A stretch of DNA of 64,000 nucleotides from an uncultured Aquimarina sp. (GTDB taxonomy: Bacteria; Bacteroidota; Bacteroidia; Flavobacteriales; Flavobacteriaceae), in the NCBI RefSeq assembly GCF_947492405.1, contig NZ_CANLMP010000004.1, positions 248,001 to 312,000 of the forward strand, read 5' to 3'. A model generated the notes under the pieces. That model was not told where the DNA came from. It saw only the letters and a program-made list of their open reading frames with translations, and did no database searches. Made by a program: the position numbers and the translations under genes. Below, one piece after another: positions 9,484 through 19,200 of the stretch (position 1 is its first letter; each line of letters opens with the position of its first letter).

Positions 9484-9594
9484 TATTTTAAGTAAAGAGA
9501 ACTATACTATTTATTACTCTATTATTTTATTGTACTGCATTGTTCTATTTTTTTTCACTATTCTATTAAGCTTTAAGGTTTTCTATTAATATAT

Positions 9595-9674
9595 AAAACC
9601 AATGTATACAGCAGGCGCGTCCAATTATTTCCAATTGTTTTTCCCAAAAAAACTGCCTGCTTGTATACGGTTTT
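9595..9674. repeat. Long imperfect inverted repeat before the sensor kinase gene
   Basis: AAAACC..TATACA.GCAGGC (9595-9616) is mirrored by GCCTGC.TGTATA..GGTTTT (9655-9674) around a 38-base centre. The arms match except for small bulges. GC-rich ends (GCAGGC/GCCTGC) stand out in this AT-rich spacer. It may be a transcript hairpin or a remnant of a small mobile repeat. Confidence 0.5.
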
Positions 9675-9729
9675 ACAAAACACACTTTTTTATCTAAGTA
9701 TTTAATGGGTTTACAAAACAAAAAAAACA

Positions 9730-9753
9730 GTTTGATTATATTTGTTATCAAAC
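9730..9753 (+). promoter_or_regulatory. Putative promoter -7 box inside an inverted repeat
   Basis: TATATTTG (9737-9744) matches the TAnnTTTG box and lies 20 bases before the kinase ATG at 9764. It is enclosed by GTTTGAT (9730-9736) and ATCAAAC (9747-9753), a perfect 7-bp inverted repeat with a 10-bp spacer, a layout expected of a repressor operator. No TTG -33 box is seen at the right distance, only a TTTA at 9710. Confidence 0.45.
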
Positions 9754-9763
9754 ATTAGTTTTT

Positions 9764-12700
9764 ATGAGCCCCAATCACTTTTCTTACTTACTTCTTATTG
9801 CTGTCATATGGATAAATTCTATCCACACATTATTTGCGCAGAATAATGGACTAAGAGCATACACATTAGAAGATGGGCTTCCTCAATCACAAGTATATGA
9901 TATCATACAGGATGATATCGGGTATTTATGGCTCGGAACTCGAGGTGGGGGTCTAAGCAGATTCAATGGAGAAGAATTTAAAACATGGAATGAAGACGAT
10001 GGACTATTGTCTAACTATATCCATTCTTTGAACTTTGCTAATGATAGTTTGTTTATTGGAACTAGAAGAGGACTTTCTATTAAAACAAAAAAGCAATTTC
10101 TGAATTTTGAAGGATTACAAATAAATAAAATATTCAGAATCCATAATAAAATTTATCTTGCTACTAACGTAGGGATTCATATATACACTCCAACTTCTGG
10201 ATTAAAAAAAATACAATTAGATCCCAAAATAAATACTAGCATTGTAAATGATATAGTATTTGATGGCAAACTATTCTGGGTTGCCACGAATAAAGGACTT
10301 TGGAAACTAAATAAGATTGATAAGGATGCTAGTATTATGGTAAGACATAGTGCTTATAATTTTACTACTGCGCTATATCATAAAACAAAAGTATTTGCAG
10401 CTGCCATAAATCAAGGAGTCTTAGTTTTAAATACCAACGCAAAAAGCTATGGAAATAAATGGATACAAGAACCATTAAGCGTTAATAATATTTCTATTCT
10501 AGATACAGAATTGTGGTTTTCTACAAACAACGCCGGCGTCACCATATTAGATGCTACTAATTACAGATTAAAGAAAAAAATAAATCGTAAAAACGGATTA
10601 GCAGTGTCTAATATTAGAAAATGTATTTTAGACCGTCAATCCAACATATGGATTGCTACATCGGGAGGAGGATTTTATAAATATTCTCAAAATAATTTTA
10701 CACACTACAATCAGGATACGGGATTAAAGGGAAATCGAGTATACGCTGTTCATACCTTCAATGACGAAATTTGGGCATCTAATTCGGAATCTGGACTTAT
10801 AAAAATAGATAGTACAGGAATACACCAAATTAAACAAGACAAGAGGTTATCTGAAGTAAAAATCAAAAGTATTACTAGTGATAACAGAGGAAATATCTGG
10901 GCAGGCACAGAAGGAAAAGGTATTTTATTAAAAGAAATTAAACTTAAAGATAGTATCATCATTACCAATAAAAGCTCTAAAAATCCTGTGAGGGACACTA
11001 TTACTAAAAAGGTAATTAAGAACTATATCATCAACAAAAAACGTGGCCTATCAGCCAACTGGGTAAGATCAATACATATCTCTAATGATACTGTTTGGGC
11101 AGCTACATACTCTTCTGGAATTACGAGATTTATATATGATTATAAAAAACATAAAGTACGATCCATACGAAGGTTCTCTAAAAAACGAGGAATAAAAGAC
11201 CTAGAGATCAAACATATGGCATCTGACGGAAAAGGTAAAATATGGTATTCTACAGAAAATGGAAGTATTGGGTTTATTAAAAAAAATAAAGTCACACATC
11301 ATCGTAATGTCCTTGATCAAAAAATCGCAATTAATTCTTTTGTTTTTAAAGACAACAAACTTTATCTAGGAACGGCAGGGCAAGGAATATGGTGGAGTAG
11401 TTTAGACGGGGATCTTTCTTTTAAAAAATTAAATGGGGAAAAGAATTTATATTCTAACAACATTTATCAAATGATATTTGATAAAGAAGAGAATCTATGG
11501 GTTGGAACCGAACGTGGTGTAGACCGTGTAGAGATTAATCTTCTCAACCAAATAAAAGATGTTCTTCATTTTGGAAGAAATGATGGTTTTTTGGGAATCG
11601 AAACCTGTCTTAATGCAATTTCTAAAGATACAAAAGGCAATTTATGGTTTGGTGCCATCTATGGATTAACTAAATATGAACCAGGAGAAATTGGTAAAGC
11701 CACTATTAAACCTGAGGTACACTTCGAAAATGTTGAAATAGCCTACCAAACACTGGATTCTATTAATCCGGATATATGGGCCAAAAATGATAACGTATTA
11801 CAATTATCTCCAGAACAAACAGAATTATCCTTCAGCTATAAAACTATAGATTTAGATCATCCTAACGATATAGAATATCGTTATAAATTGAATAATACCG
11901 CCTGGAGCCCTTGGTCATCAGAAAAAAAGCAAAACCTGGCAGGTTTGGCTTATGGAGCACATTCATTTTCTGCTCAATCCAGAAATTATAGATGGGAAGA
12001 AAGCCAACCTATTACTTTCAAAATATTTATTGATAGCCCGATCTATAATAAAATATGGTTTCAGCTCACCATGCTTGGGATCTTACTTTTAGTGCTCACC
12101 ATCATTACATTTTTATACATTAGAAAAGTTAAATTAAAAAACAATGAAGAACGAGAGAAATTGCAGATGCAAAATCATTTACTCTCTTTAGAACAAAAGG
12201 CATTGCGTTTACAAATGAACCCTCATTTCATTTTTAATGTCCTAAATGGTATCAAAGCTATGGGAACGAGCAACCCAACTAAAATGAATAGTACCATCAA
12301 TACATTTGCTACACTTCTTAGAGAAACTCTATATAATTCTCGAAAAGATCATATTACACTTGATCAGGAAATGAAGACCTTAAAACACTACATCGAAGTA
12401 GAAAAACTAATGGCTAATAAGTCTTTTGAGTATACAATTACTATAGATTCAGAATTTGATCCGGAAGAGGTTTTGATCCCGCCGATGCTTATCCAACCTT
12501 TTGTAGAAAATGCAATACGACATGGTATCCTAAAAGGAAACCGAGACGGAAAACTAAAAGTATTTTTTGATACTGATGAAGAATTCTTACATTGTAAGAT
12601 ATTAGATAATGGATTGGGTATTTTTCAATCTCAAAAAGCAAAAACCAAAACTGATCATCAATCCATGGCTCTAACGGTAACTAGAGAAAGATTAGAATCA

Positions 12701-12805
12701 ATCTCAGGAAAAGATGCACTACAGATAAAAGAAATTCTAGAAGAAGATGCATCTGTAGCCGGCACCGAAATATCGTTCAGAATACCATTATTAACAGACT
12801 ATTAA
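9764..12805 (+). CDS. Propeller-domain sensor histidine kinase (LytS/YehU-type kinase core)
   Basis: 1013 residues. A signal peptide (1-26) is followed by a periplasmic two-component-regulator propeller (reg_prop repeats such as DDIGYLWLGTRGGGLSRFNG) to about residue 640, a Y_Y_Y domain about 680-755, one membrane helix about 763-788 and a cytoplasmic His_kinase domain. The phosphorylated His is H821 in LQMNPHFIFNVLNGIKAM; the ATP lid has PPMLIQPFVENAIRHGI and DNGLGI. This kinase class normally pairs with LytTR regulators, and one starts nine bases after its stop. The ligand is unknown; reg_prop sensors often detect glycans or their breakdown products. Confidence 0.93.
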   Translation: MSPNHFSYLLLIAVIWINSIHTLFAQNNGLRAYTLEDGLPQSQVYDIIQDDIGYLWLGTRGGGLSRFNGEEFKTWNEDDGLLSNYIHSLNFANDSLFIGTRRGLSIKTKKQFLNFEGLQINKIFRIHNKIYLATNVGIHIYTPTSGLKKIQLDPKINTSIVNDIVFDGKLFWVATNKGLWKLNKIDKDASIMVRHSAYNFTTALYHKTKVFAAAINQGVLVLNTNAKSYGNKWIQEPLSVNNISILDTELWFSTNNAGVTILDATNYRLKKKINRKNGLAVSNIRKCILDRQSNIWIATSGGGFYKYSQNNFTHYNQDTGLKGNRVYAVHTFNDEIWASNSESGLIKIDSTGIHQIKQDKRLSEVKIKSITSDNRGNIWAGTEGKGILLKEIKLKDSIIITNKSSKNPVRDTITKKVIKNYIINKKRGLSANWVRSIHISNDTVWAATYSSGITRFIYDYKKHKVRSIRRFSKKRGIKDLEIKHMASDGKGKIWYSTENGSIGFIKKNKVTHHRNVLDQKIAINSFVFKDNKLYLGTAGQGIWWSSLDGDLSFKKLNGEKNLYSNNIYQMIFDKEENLWVGTERGVDRVEINLLNQIKDVLHFGRNDGFLGIETCLNAISKDTKGNLWFGAIYGLTKYEPGEIGKATIKPEVHFENVEIAYQTLDSINPDIWAKNDNVLQLSPEQTELSFSYKTIDLDHPNDIEYRYKLNNTAWSPWSSEKKQNLAGLAYGAHSFSAQSRNYRWEESQPITFKIFIDSPIYNKIWFQLTMLGILLLVLTIITFLYIRKVKLKNNEEREKLQMQNHLLSLEQKALRLQMNPHFIFNVLNGIKAMGTSNPTKMNSTINTFATLLRETLYNSRKDHITLDQEMKTLKHYIEVEKLMANKSFEYTITIDSEFDPEEVLIPPMLIQPFVENAIRHGILKGNRDGKLKVFFDTDEEFLHCKILDNGLGIFQSQKAKTKTDHQSMALTVTRERLESISGKDALQIKEILEEDASVAGTEISFRIPLLTDY

Positions 12806-12813
12806 TAACCACT

Positions 12814-13563
12814 ATGCTAACAGCTATTATTGTAGAAGATATGCCAGATGCGCTTCAACTTTTAAAAAGTGATCTGGAAACAAACCATCCCGAAATAAAA
12901 ATTATTGATACTGCTCGAAGTGTCGTTGAAGCTGCTAAAGCTTTAAGAACTAATGAACCAGATATACTATTCTTGGATATCATGCTTGGTGATGGAACTG
13001 GATTTGATGTGTTAGAAATATTTCCGGAATTAAAATCCAAAATTATATTTGTTACTGCTAGTGATGAATATGCAATAAGAGCTTTTAAATTTGCTGCTAT
13101 AGATTATGTCTTAAAACCATATTCTAATGAAGAATTAGCACAGGCTGTTGAGAAAGCGAAGCAACAAATCCAACCTAATAAGGAACGTCTGGATATACTT
13201 AAAGATACATTATCTGCCCCAGAGCAAAAGCCAGATAAAATATCGCTTCATACCTTAGATAAAATTATAATTGTAAGTCTGGATGATATCGTGCGGTGCG
13301 AATCTGATAGTAACAACACCATCTTTTATCTACAAGACGGTCAAAAGGTTTTTGTGACCAAAACTTTAAAATATTTTGCTGATATGCTTAAAAATTATCA
13401 GTTTCTGCGAGTTCATCAAAGTCATTTGATCAACTTACAATGTATCAGTGCTTTTATAAAAGCTGATGGTGGTTATCTCATGCTTAAAAACGGTGAAAAT
13501 GTACCTGTATCCGTTCGTAAAAAGGTTGAGGTTATGGAAATTTTGGATAGTATGCATAGGTAA
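12814..13563 (+). CDS. LytTR-family response regulator
   Basis: 249 residues. The receiver domain (1-120) has the acidic pair E8/D9, phospho-acceptor D55 in ILFLDIMLGDGTGFD, the switch T in FVTAS and K in DYVLKPY. The LytTR DNA-binding domain spans about 145-245 (RCESDSNNTIFYLQDGQ, then FLRVHQSHLINLQCI). It is co-transcribed with the sensor kinase just upstream and forms its cognate pair. LytTR proteins bind direct repeats about two helical turns apart; a matching repeat pair is at 8816-8848. Confidence 0.95.
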   Translation: MLTAIIVEDMPDALQLLKSDLETNHPEIKIIDTARSVVEAAKALRTNEPDILFLDIMLGDGTGFDVLEIFPELKSKIIFVTASDEYAIRAFKFAAIDYVLKPYSNEELAQAVEKAKQQIQPNKERLDILKDTLSAPEQKPDKISLHTLDKIIIVSLDDIVRCESDSNNTIFYLQDGQKVFVTKTLKYFADMLKNYQFLRVHQSHLINLQCISAFIKADGGYLMLKNGENVPVSVRKKVEVMEILDSMHR

Positions 13564-13743
13564 AATAAGTACTTAGTCGAATATAAGATCCTAGTACCTT
13601 ACCCCCAAATCCCATAGTAATAGATAAAAACAATACGATTTTAGATATACTGCTAGCATCTCGTAAAATCCAAAACGGTTTTCTGCAACTATCGCATTAC
13701 AACTTGCGTCTCTATACTATCCTATTTGTAGAAATTTATCCAT

Positions 13744-15192
13744 ATGAAAAACAAAAAACTTATAATACTGATCTTATTCAATGTATTCATTATAGCTAAT
13801 AGCAATGCTCAAGATGAAACATCCTTTGATCCTCTAGAAAAGTTTTCCGCTGATAGCTTAAAAGTTTGGACAAAAGAACTTATGATAAGTATAGAAAAAG
13901 GACATCCTGGATTCTATAGATATACGACTAAAGAGTCTTTTGATAACATTATAGATTCGACTACTCAGACTATAACAGATTCATTAACAGCCATAGCGTA
14001 TTACAGAAAACTCAAGCCTTTATTTGCGCAGATTGGTTGTCTTCACACTTCGATAAATTTATCAGAAAGCTACCATACGTATTTAGACGAAACCTACAAA
14101 CTGCTTCCTGTAAACATATTCATAGCTAAAGATAAGAGGATTTTTATTACGGAGAACCTTTCGAATAATAAGGAATTGCCCATCAAAAGTGAGCTCATTA
14201 CTATTAATGGTAAATCGAGCTCCGAAATATTAGAAACATTATTAAATACAATCCCTTCTGATGGTTATAATGAAACATTAAAAATACTTTTGCTCAATCA
14301 TCGTTTTTCATTTTGGTATCAAAGTATTATTGAATGTGAGACTTCTTTTAACATTCAAGTGAAGGTTAATGACGAAATTAAAATGTTCCAACTGGATGGT
14401 ATTGATAAGGAAGCTTTTCCTTCATTTCTATCGCAAGAAGGTTCAGATAAAGAACAACTACATTTAGAAATTAAAAATGATGTTGCATTTTTAAAAATTC
14501 GTTCTTTTGCCAAAACTACTATAAAAGAAAATGGTCAGAATTTCAGAAAATTCATAAAAAAAACTTTCCAAAATTTAAAAGATCAGGAAATCCAGAAATT
14601 GGTTATTGATCTTCGATATAATGCCGGAGGAACGGATGGTAATGCTGTATTTTTAGCAAGTTACTTTTTTAATAAGCCTTTTAGATATTGGGAAAAGATA
14701 GAAGTAACAGAACAAACTGCCGGGCAAATAACAGGAGTTAATCGGCTTTTTTACAAGAAACCTATAAAAGTAGGCGACGCATACCACTGGCAAAAAGCTA
14801 AGCAAACCAATGAATTTGATTACTATGAGATTCAAAATCCCGCTAAGAACAACTATAAAGGAGATGTTTATATCTTAACCAACGGTTTATGTATGTCTTC
14901 CTGTAGCGACTTTGTAGCAATTCTTGCAGAAAATAATATTGCCAAAATAATCGGACAAGAAACAGGTGGTGGATTTCAAGGAAACACTAGCGGAATGATG
15001 CCTGAAATCCCAATACACGGTAATATGTCGATTACAATACCATTACAAAAATATACTACTGCAGTAGACTCAAAAAAGAATTTTGGGAGGGGTACAATTC
15101 CAGATTTTATTATGTATCCAACCTTAGATGAATGGGTTTCAAAAAAAGATATTGAGATGGCTTTTATTCTAAATCATCTAAAGAAAAATTAA
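13744..15192 (+). CDS. Secreted S41-family (C-terminal-processing-like) serine peptidase
   Basis: 482 residues with a signal peptide (1-22, ending NSNAQ). The C-terminal half (about 245-465) is the tail-specific protease fold: VAFLKIRSFAKT, LVIDLRYNAGGTDGNAVFLA, then TNGLCMSSCSDFVAILAENN, where a Ser in the MSSCSD segment is the expected nucleophile, and IGQETGGGFQGN. No clear PDZ domain separates the N-terminal part from the catalytic core, which is common in stand-alone flavobacterial S41 proteins. It follows the two-component pair by 180 bases and may be its target. The substrate is unknown. Confidence 0.85.
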   Translation: MKNKKLIILILFNVFIIANSNAQDETSFDPLEKFSADSLKVWTKELMISIEKGHPGFYRYTTKESFDNIIDSTTQTITDSLTAIAYYRKLKPLFAQIGCLHTSINLSESYHTYLDETYKLLPVNIFIAKDKRIFITENLSNNKELPIKSELITINGKSSSEILETLLNTIPSDGYNETLKILLLNHRFSFWYQSIIECETSFNIQVKVNDEIKMFQLDGIDKEAFPSFLSQEGSDKEQLHLEIKNDVAFLKIRSFAKTTIKENGQNFRKFIKKTFQNLKDQEIQKLVIDLRYNAGGTDGNAVFLASYFFNKPFRYWEKIEVTEQTAGQITGVNRLFYKKPIKVGDAYHWQKAKQTNEFDYYEIQNPAKNNYKGDVYILTNGLCMSSCSDFVAILAENNIAKIIGQETGGGFQGNTSGMMPEIPIHGNMSITIPLQKYTTAVDSKKNFGRGTIPDFIMYPTLDEWVSKKDIEMAFILNHLKKN

Positions 15193-15379
15193 AACGACGT
15201 CTTAGATAGGAATAGATTTTACAAATGATTCTAAACCCAATCGTAATTACAAATCAATCTTATTCTTTTAAATCTTACCGTACACAGCATAGTATTTAGA
15301 AAATATTAGAATTTTCATTACAGGTTTCTACTTTCACATACTAGATTCAATATAAAAAATTCTAATAAAAGCATCCCTA

Positions 15380-15397
15380 AAGGGGAAACAACCCCTT
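15380..15397 (+). terminator. Hairpin AAGGGG/CCCCTT, possible terminator of the S41 peptidase gene
   Basis: AAGGGG (15380-15385) and CCCCTT (15392-15397) form a 6-bp stem with a 6-base loop. A T run follows after about ten bases (15407-15412), later than in an ideal intrinsic terminator. It separates the peptidase gene from the next small gene. Confidence 0.4.
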
Positions 15398-15440
15398 AAC
15401 AATCAGTTTTTTAACTCTTTTCTTACTATATATCTAAACT

Positions 15441-15448
15441 TATTTTTG
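15441..15448 (+). promoter_or_regulatory. TAnnTTTG box that fixes the start of the next small gene
   Basis: TATTTTTG (15441-15448) matches the -7 consensus. Transcription from it would begin a few bases downstream, so the GTG at 15448, which overlaps the box, is unlikely to be the start codon; the ATG at 15484 fits. No TTG -33 box is visible. Confidence 0.4.
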
Positions 15449-15483
15449 TGACCACACAAAATTTAACTTTTAAACCAAACAAC

Positions 15484-15813
15484 ATGGTAGTTTCACACAA
15501 AATTAAAGATTATAGCACACTAATTATTAGTAATTATTCTGGAGGAAAACAAGTAGGCTTCTTGTATCTATATGATCCAAATAACAAATATTTGGGATAT
15601 TTTGGAATCATAAAGGATGGACAAGCACTACCACAAAATGTACAGCACGCCAATAACATTCTTAACATTTATTTCCACGAAGCTGAGATGGAAACCTTGA
15701 TTGATACGCTAAGAAATGAAGATCCAGTATATGTAAAGTTTCATACTACATTAAAATGGGGATCTCTTAGTACTGGTAAAGAACCTGTAGGTGAAGGAGA
15801 AGACACTCCATAA
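15484..15813 (+). CDS. Small cytoplasmic protein next to the CHAT/lipase gene, unknown function
   Basis: 109 residues from the ATG at 15484; the frame extends to a GTG at 15448 but a promoter box overlaps that codon. There is no signal peptide or membrane segment. The sequence looks like a compact beta-sheet domain (YSTLIISNYSGGKQVGFLYL, then YLGYFGIIKDG) with an acidic, probably disordered tail (GKEPVGEGEDTP). I do not recognise a named family. It precedes the giant CHAT/lipase gene by 406 bases on the same strand and may be its partner, inhibitor or substrate; that link rests on position only. Confidence 0.7.
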   Translation: MVVSHKIKDYSTLIISNYSGGKQVGFLYLYDPNNKYLGYFGIIKDGQALPQNVQHANNILNIYFHEAEMETLIDTLRNEDPVYVKFHTTLKWGSLSTGKEPVGEGEDTP

Positions 15814-16219
15814 AATAAAAACACTATGCAGTAAGGTGTGATATTAACATTAACTAAGATTCATAATTTCTTTTTGAATATTACACCTTACCCAATTAAC
15901 AGCTGATTTACAGCTATTTAAAATTATATTTAAGGGAATTTTCACAACCAAACAGTAGATCCTTAGCTTAATTTATTTAATTTTATAATACTTAACGTTT
16001 ACCACGTATCATCTTAGTAAGATTAGCTTGTTTTTAGACTTCAGATTTGAAAACGGTTTTTTTATTTCTATCCATTTTAAAAAACAATGTTGTGGCATTA
16101 ATAAATGCTTAGGAATTTGCGGATGACGAACAATCTACCCTGTTTATCACTACCCCTATCAAGATAGTGTTTTTGATAGTATCGATGTAAACAAAGATTA
16201 TAACTACAATTTCTGTATC
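15814..16219. other. Spacer upstream of the CHAT/lipase gene
   Basis: A 406-base AT-rich spacer without an ORF of note. It contains the 15-bp inverted repeat listed separately and a second small one, CTATCAA (16156-16162) with TTGATAG (16173-16179), about 40 bases before the ATG. No convincing TAnnTTTG box was found, so it is unclear whether the CHAT gene has its own promoter. Confidence 0.5.
15831..15891 (+). repeat. 15-bp inverted repeat between the small gene and the CHAT gene
   Basis: GTAAGGTGTGATATT (15831-15845) pairs with AATATTACACCTTAC (15877-15891) with one G-T wobble. The loop is 31 bases. No T run follows the stem, so it is not a standard terminator; it could lower read-through or protect the upstream transcript and so set the ratio of the two proteins. 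Confidence 0.5.
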
Positions 16220-19200
16220 ATGACGAAAACCGCAAAACTCTTCGGAAAAAAAATAGATGCGAATAAGATGTCTCATTTATTACCTGAACATCTAAAAGAA
16301 ACATATGAATTAGAAAAATGTATAGAAGTATCGTCTACTCGTTCAAGTAATGAAGCCATAAAAATTGATGTTGACGACACCGATTTATTGGCAATTCAAT
16401 TTACTGATAAAACAGAGTGGATTGGTCACCTGGATGATATTCAGGAAATCTATGATACAAAAGTGCAGTCGAGCCGTTCTACAGGAAAAGAAGATTACGT
16501 ATTCGAACCTTTTATATTATCCAAAGAAACGTCAAGAGGAAGTATTAAACAAGCAGCTATTAAGCTGTTTAATATATTCAAATCAAAAAATACTGCCGCA
16601 ACAGCGATAAAAGTACTAGGAATACAATATGATAAAAAGGTACAGCCAGAACCCGGCCTTTATTGTCTAGATGCTAATATGGAGCGTAGACCTTATGATA
16701 TAGAAGATCATAAAAACGGCAGATATCTACTGTTACTACACGGAACACTGTCCACTGCTCAACAATCATTTGGAGAACTCATAGGAAATGGAGTTTGGCA
16801 AGAATTGGCAGCAATCTATAAAGGTAGAATCATAGCTTTAGAACATGAGACACTTTCTAAAAGCCCATTAGATAACGCTTTAACCTTTTTAGAAAACATA
16901 TCAAAAAATTGCGAAATAGATATACTAAGCCATTCTAGAGGAGGCCTGGTCGCCGATATTTTGGCAAAATGCGATTATCGCAATCGATCTAATGGTACTA
17001 TTGGATTTAACGAAGAAGAGTTAAATATTGTTCGAAAAAACAACAAATCCTTAACCAAGACTATAGAGAAAATTAATAAAAAAGCGGAGACTCATCGTCT
17101 CTATGTAAACAAAGTTGTACGAGTAGCTTCGCCATCAAGTGGTACCACGATCTTATCACGTAGAGTAGATCATTTTTTTAATTTATTATTAAATGCAGTA
17201 TCCTTAGGCTTGGGAGTTAGTAATCCTATATATGGAATTATTAAATCCTTTTTACTAGAGTTACTAGCTCAAAAAGAAGATCCAGAAGTATTACCAGGAC
17301 TCAATAGTATGATGCCAGAGTCCGCTTTTCAGCAAATGATGAATAGTGGAATCTCTAAAGTTCAGAGTGAATTGTACTGCATAGCAGGAGATGCTGAGAT
17401 TGGTGGATTCAATTTTGAATCTTTGAAAGTAATTTTAGCCAATTTATTTTATTTCTCACCTAATGACTTAGTCGTAGATACACAACGCATGTATCATGGC
17501 ATTCAGCGTAGCAATGGTATGTTTATTTATGAATCTCAAAATAGTAATACGAATCATTTTAGATATTTCTCGAATCCTGATACCACTCAAGCCATATTAG
17601 AAGCATTGTCTGTTTCTGAAAAAACACATACTTCATTATTTAGAAGAAAGGTCAATGTAGAAGGAGATCGCGGTGTTTTATTGAAGTGGTTCTCCATGAA
17701 AAGTGTTAGCTACAAACCTACTACATATGAAAGAGATGTTGTCATAATTATTCCAGGTATTATGGGATCAGCACTTGCTGAAGGTGAGGAAGAACTATGG
17801 GTACAGTTTAAAAAAATAAAAAAAGGAGCAATAGCGACTCAATTAAATATTAGTAATGATAAAATAAGACCTTCTGGTGTTATCGAGAAGTACTATGATG
17901 GTTTTGCCCAATATCTAAACAAGAAGTATGATGTAGTTACTTTAGAATTCGATTGGCGTCTTTCGATATCTAAAGCCGCTGATGAATTAAAAAAGGAAAT
18001 AGAAAAAATTCATAAAGAATCAAAAGACCTAAATATTCATATAGTAGCACACTCTATGGGTGGTCTTGTTGTGCGACAATGTATGATGGCACATAAGGAA
18101 TTCTGGGAAGATTATAGAAAAAATAATCTAAACAAATTTATCATGCTCGGCACCCCCTGGTTAGGCTCTTACTTAATCATGGAAGTTCTTACCGGACATA
18201 GTGGTAGAGTTAAGCAACTTGCTATGTTGGATTTTAAACATAATCGAAAAGAATTACTACGTATATTTTGGAAATACAAAGGAGTATTCGAATTATTACC
18301 TATCGAAAGTACAGAAAATCGCCCTTTTTGGCAGTCACAGTTTTGGGATGAACTAAAAGAAGATGCCAAAATAGATACTATGCCTAACCCCAAAAGCAAT
18401 CAACCATCACTCCATCACTTTGAAGAATATAGAGAAGAAGTATTATCTTTTTTAGAAGACATTAATAGTAAAGATGACTTCTTTAAAAATATCTATTACA
18501 TCTGTGGTAAGGATGATCATACTGTATTTGATTATAGATTAGGAAACAGATTTTTTTCGAGTAAAAAGAAACTTATATACAGATCTACTTCTAGAGGAGA
18601 TGGAAGTGTTACCTGGGATACCGGAATCCCAAAACCGCTTATCGGAAGTAAAAATCTTTATTATGCTAATGCAACTCACGGAAGTCTTGCTGATGAAGAC
18701 GAAGTGTTTAAAGGAGTTGGCGATATTTTAGAAATAGGAAGTACTACTGCATTGATGACTTCAGAATCTTCTCTTAGAAGTGAAGAAATTATTACGGAAG
18801 GAGAAGAATACCCAGTTCCGCTATTCGACTCTGATGAAGTATTCAACACCATCTTTGGAGGCAGAAAAGTCAGTAGCAAAATCGAAACTAATGAATTAAG
18901 AGTAGATGTTATACACGGGGATTTAAAAGCATCATCATTTCCTGTTATGGTAGGGCACTTTTTTATGGACTTGATTTTAAGTGCAGAAAAAGCACTGGAT
19001 AGTTATCTGGGAGGTAGGCTTTCTCAAAGGATGGGAATTGGTCATTATCCTGGTAAAATTGGAGAAAGCGAAGTGTTTTTTAATCTTCTAACAAAACCTA
19101 AAGGAGCTATCGTTTGTGGATTAGGTTTACCTGATGAACTCACCTCTTTTCTTTTAGCAAAAACTGTAAACCTTGCTGTCAGAAAATATGCAATGTTCAT

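Noticed and set aside
9566..9751. 61-codon minus-strand frame between the secreted-protein and kinase genes
   Set aside because: It runs through the long inverted repeat and the kinase promoter region and has no family features; the inverted repeat explains the sequence better.
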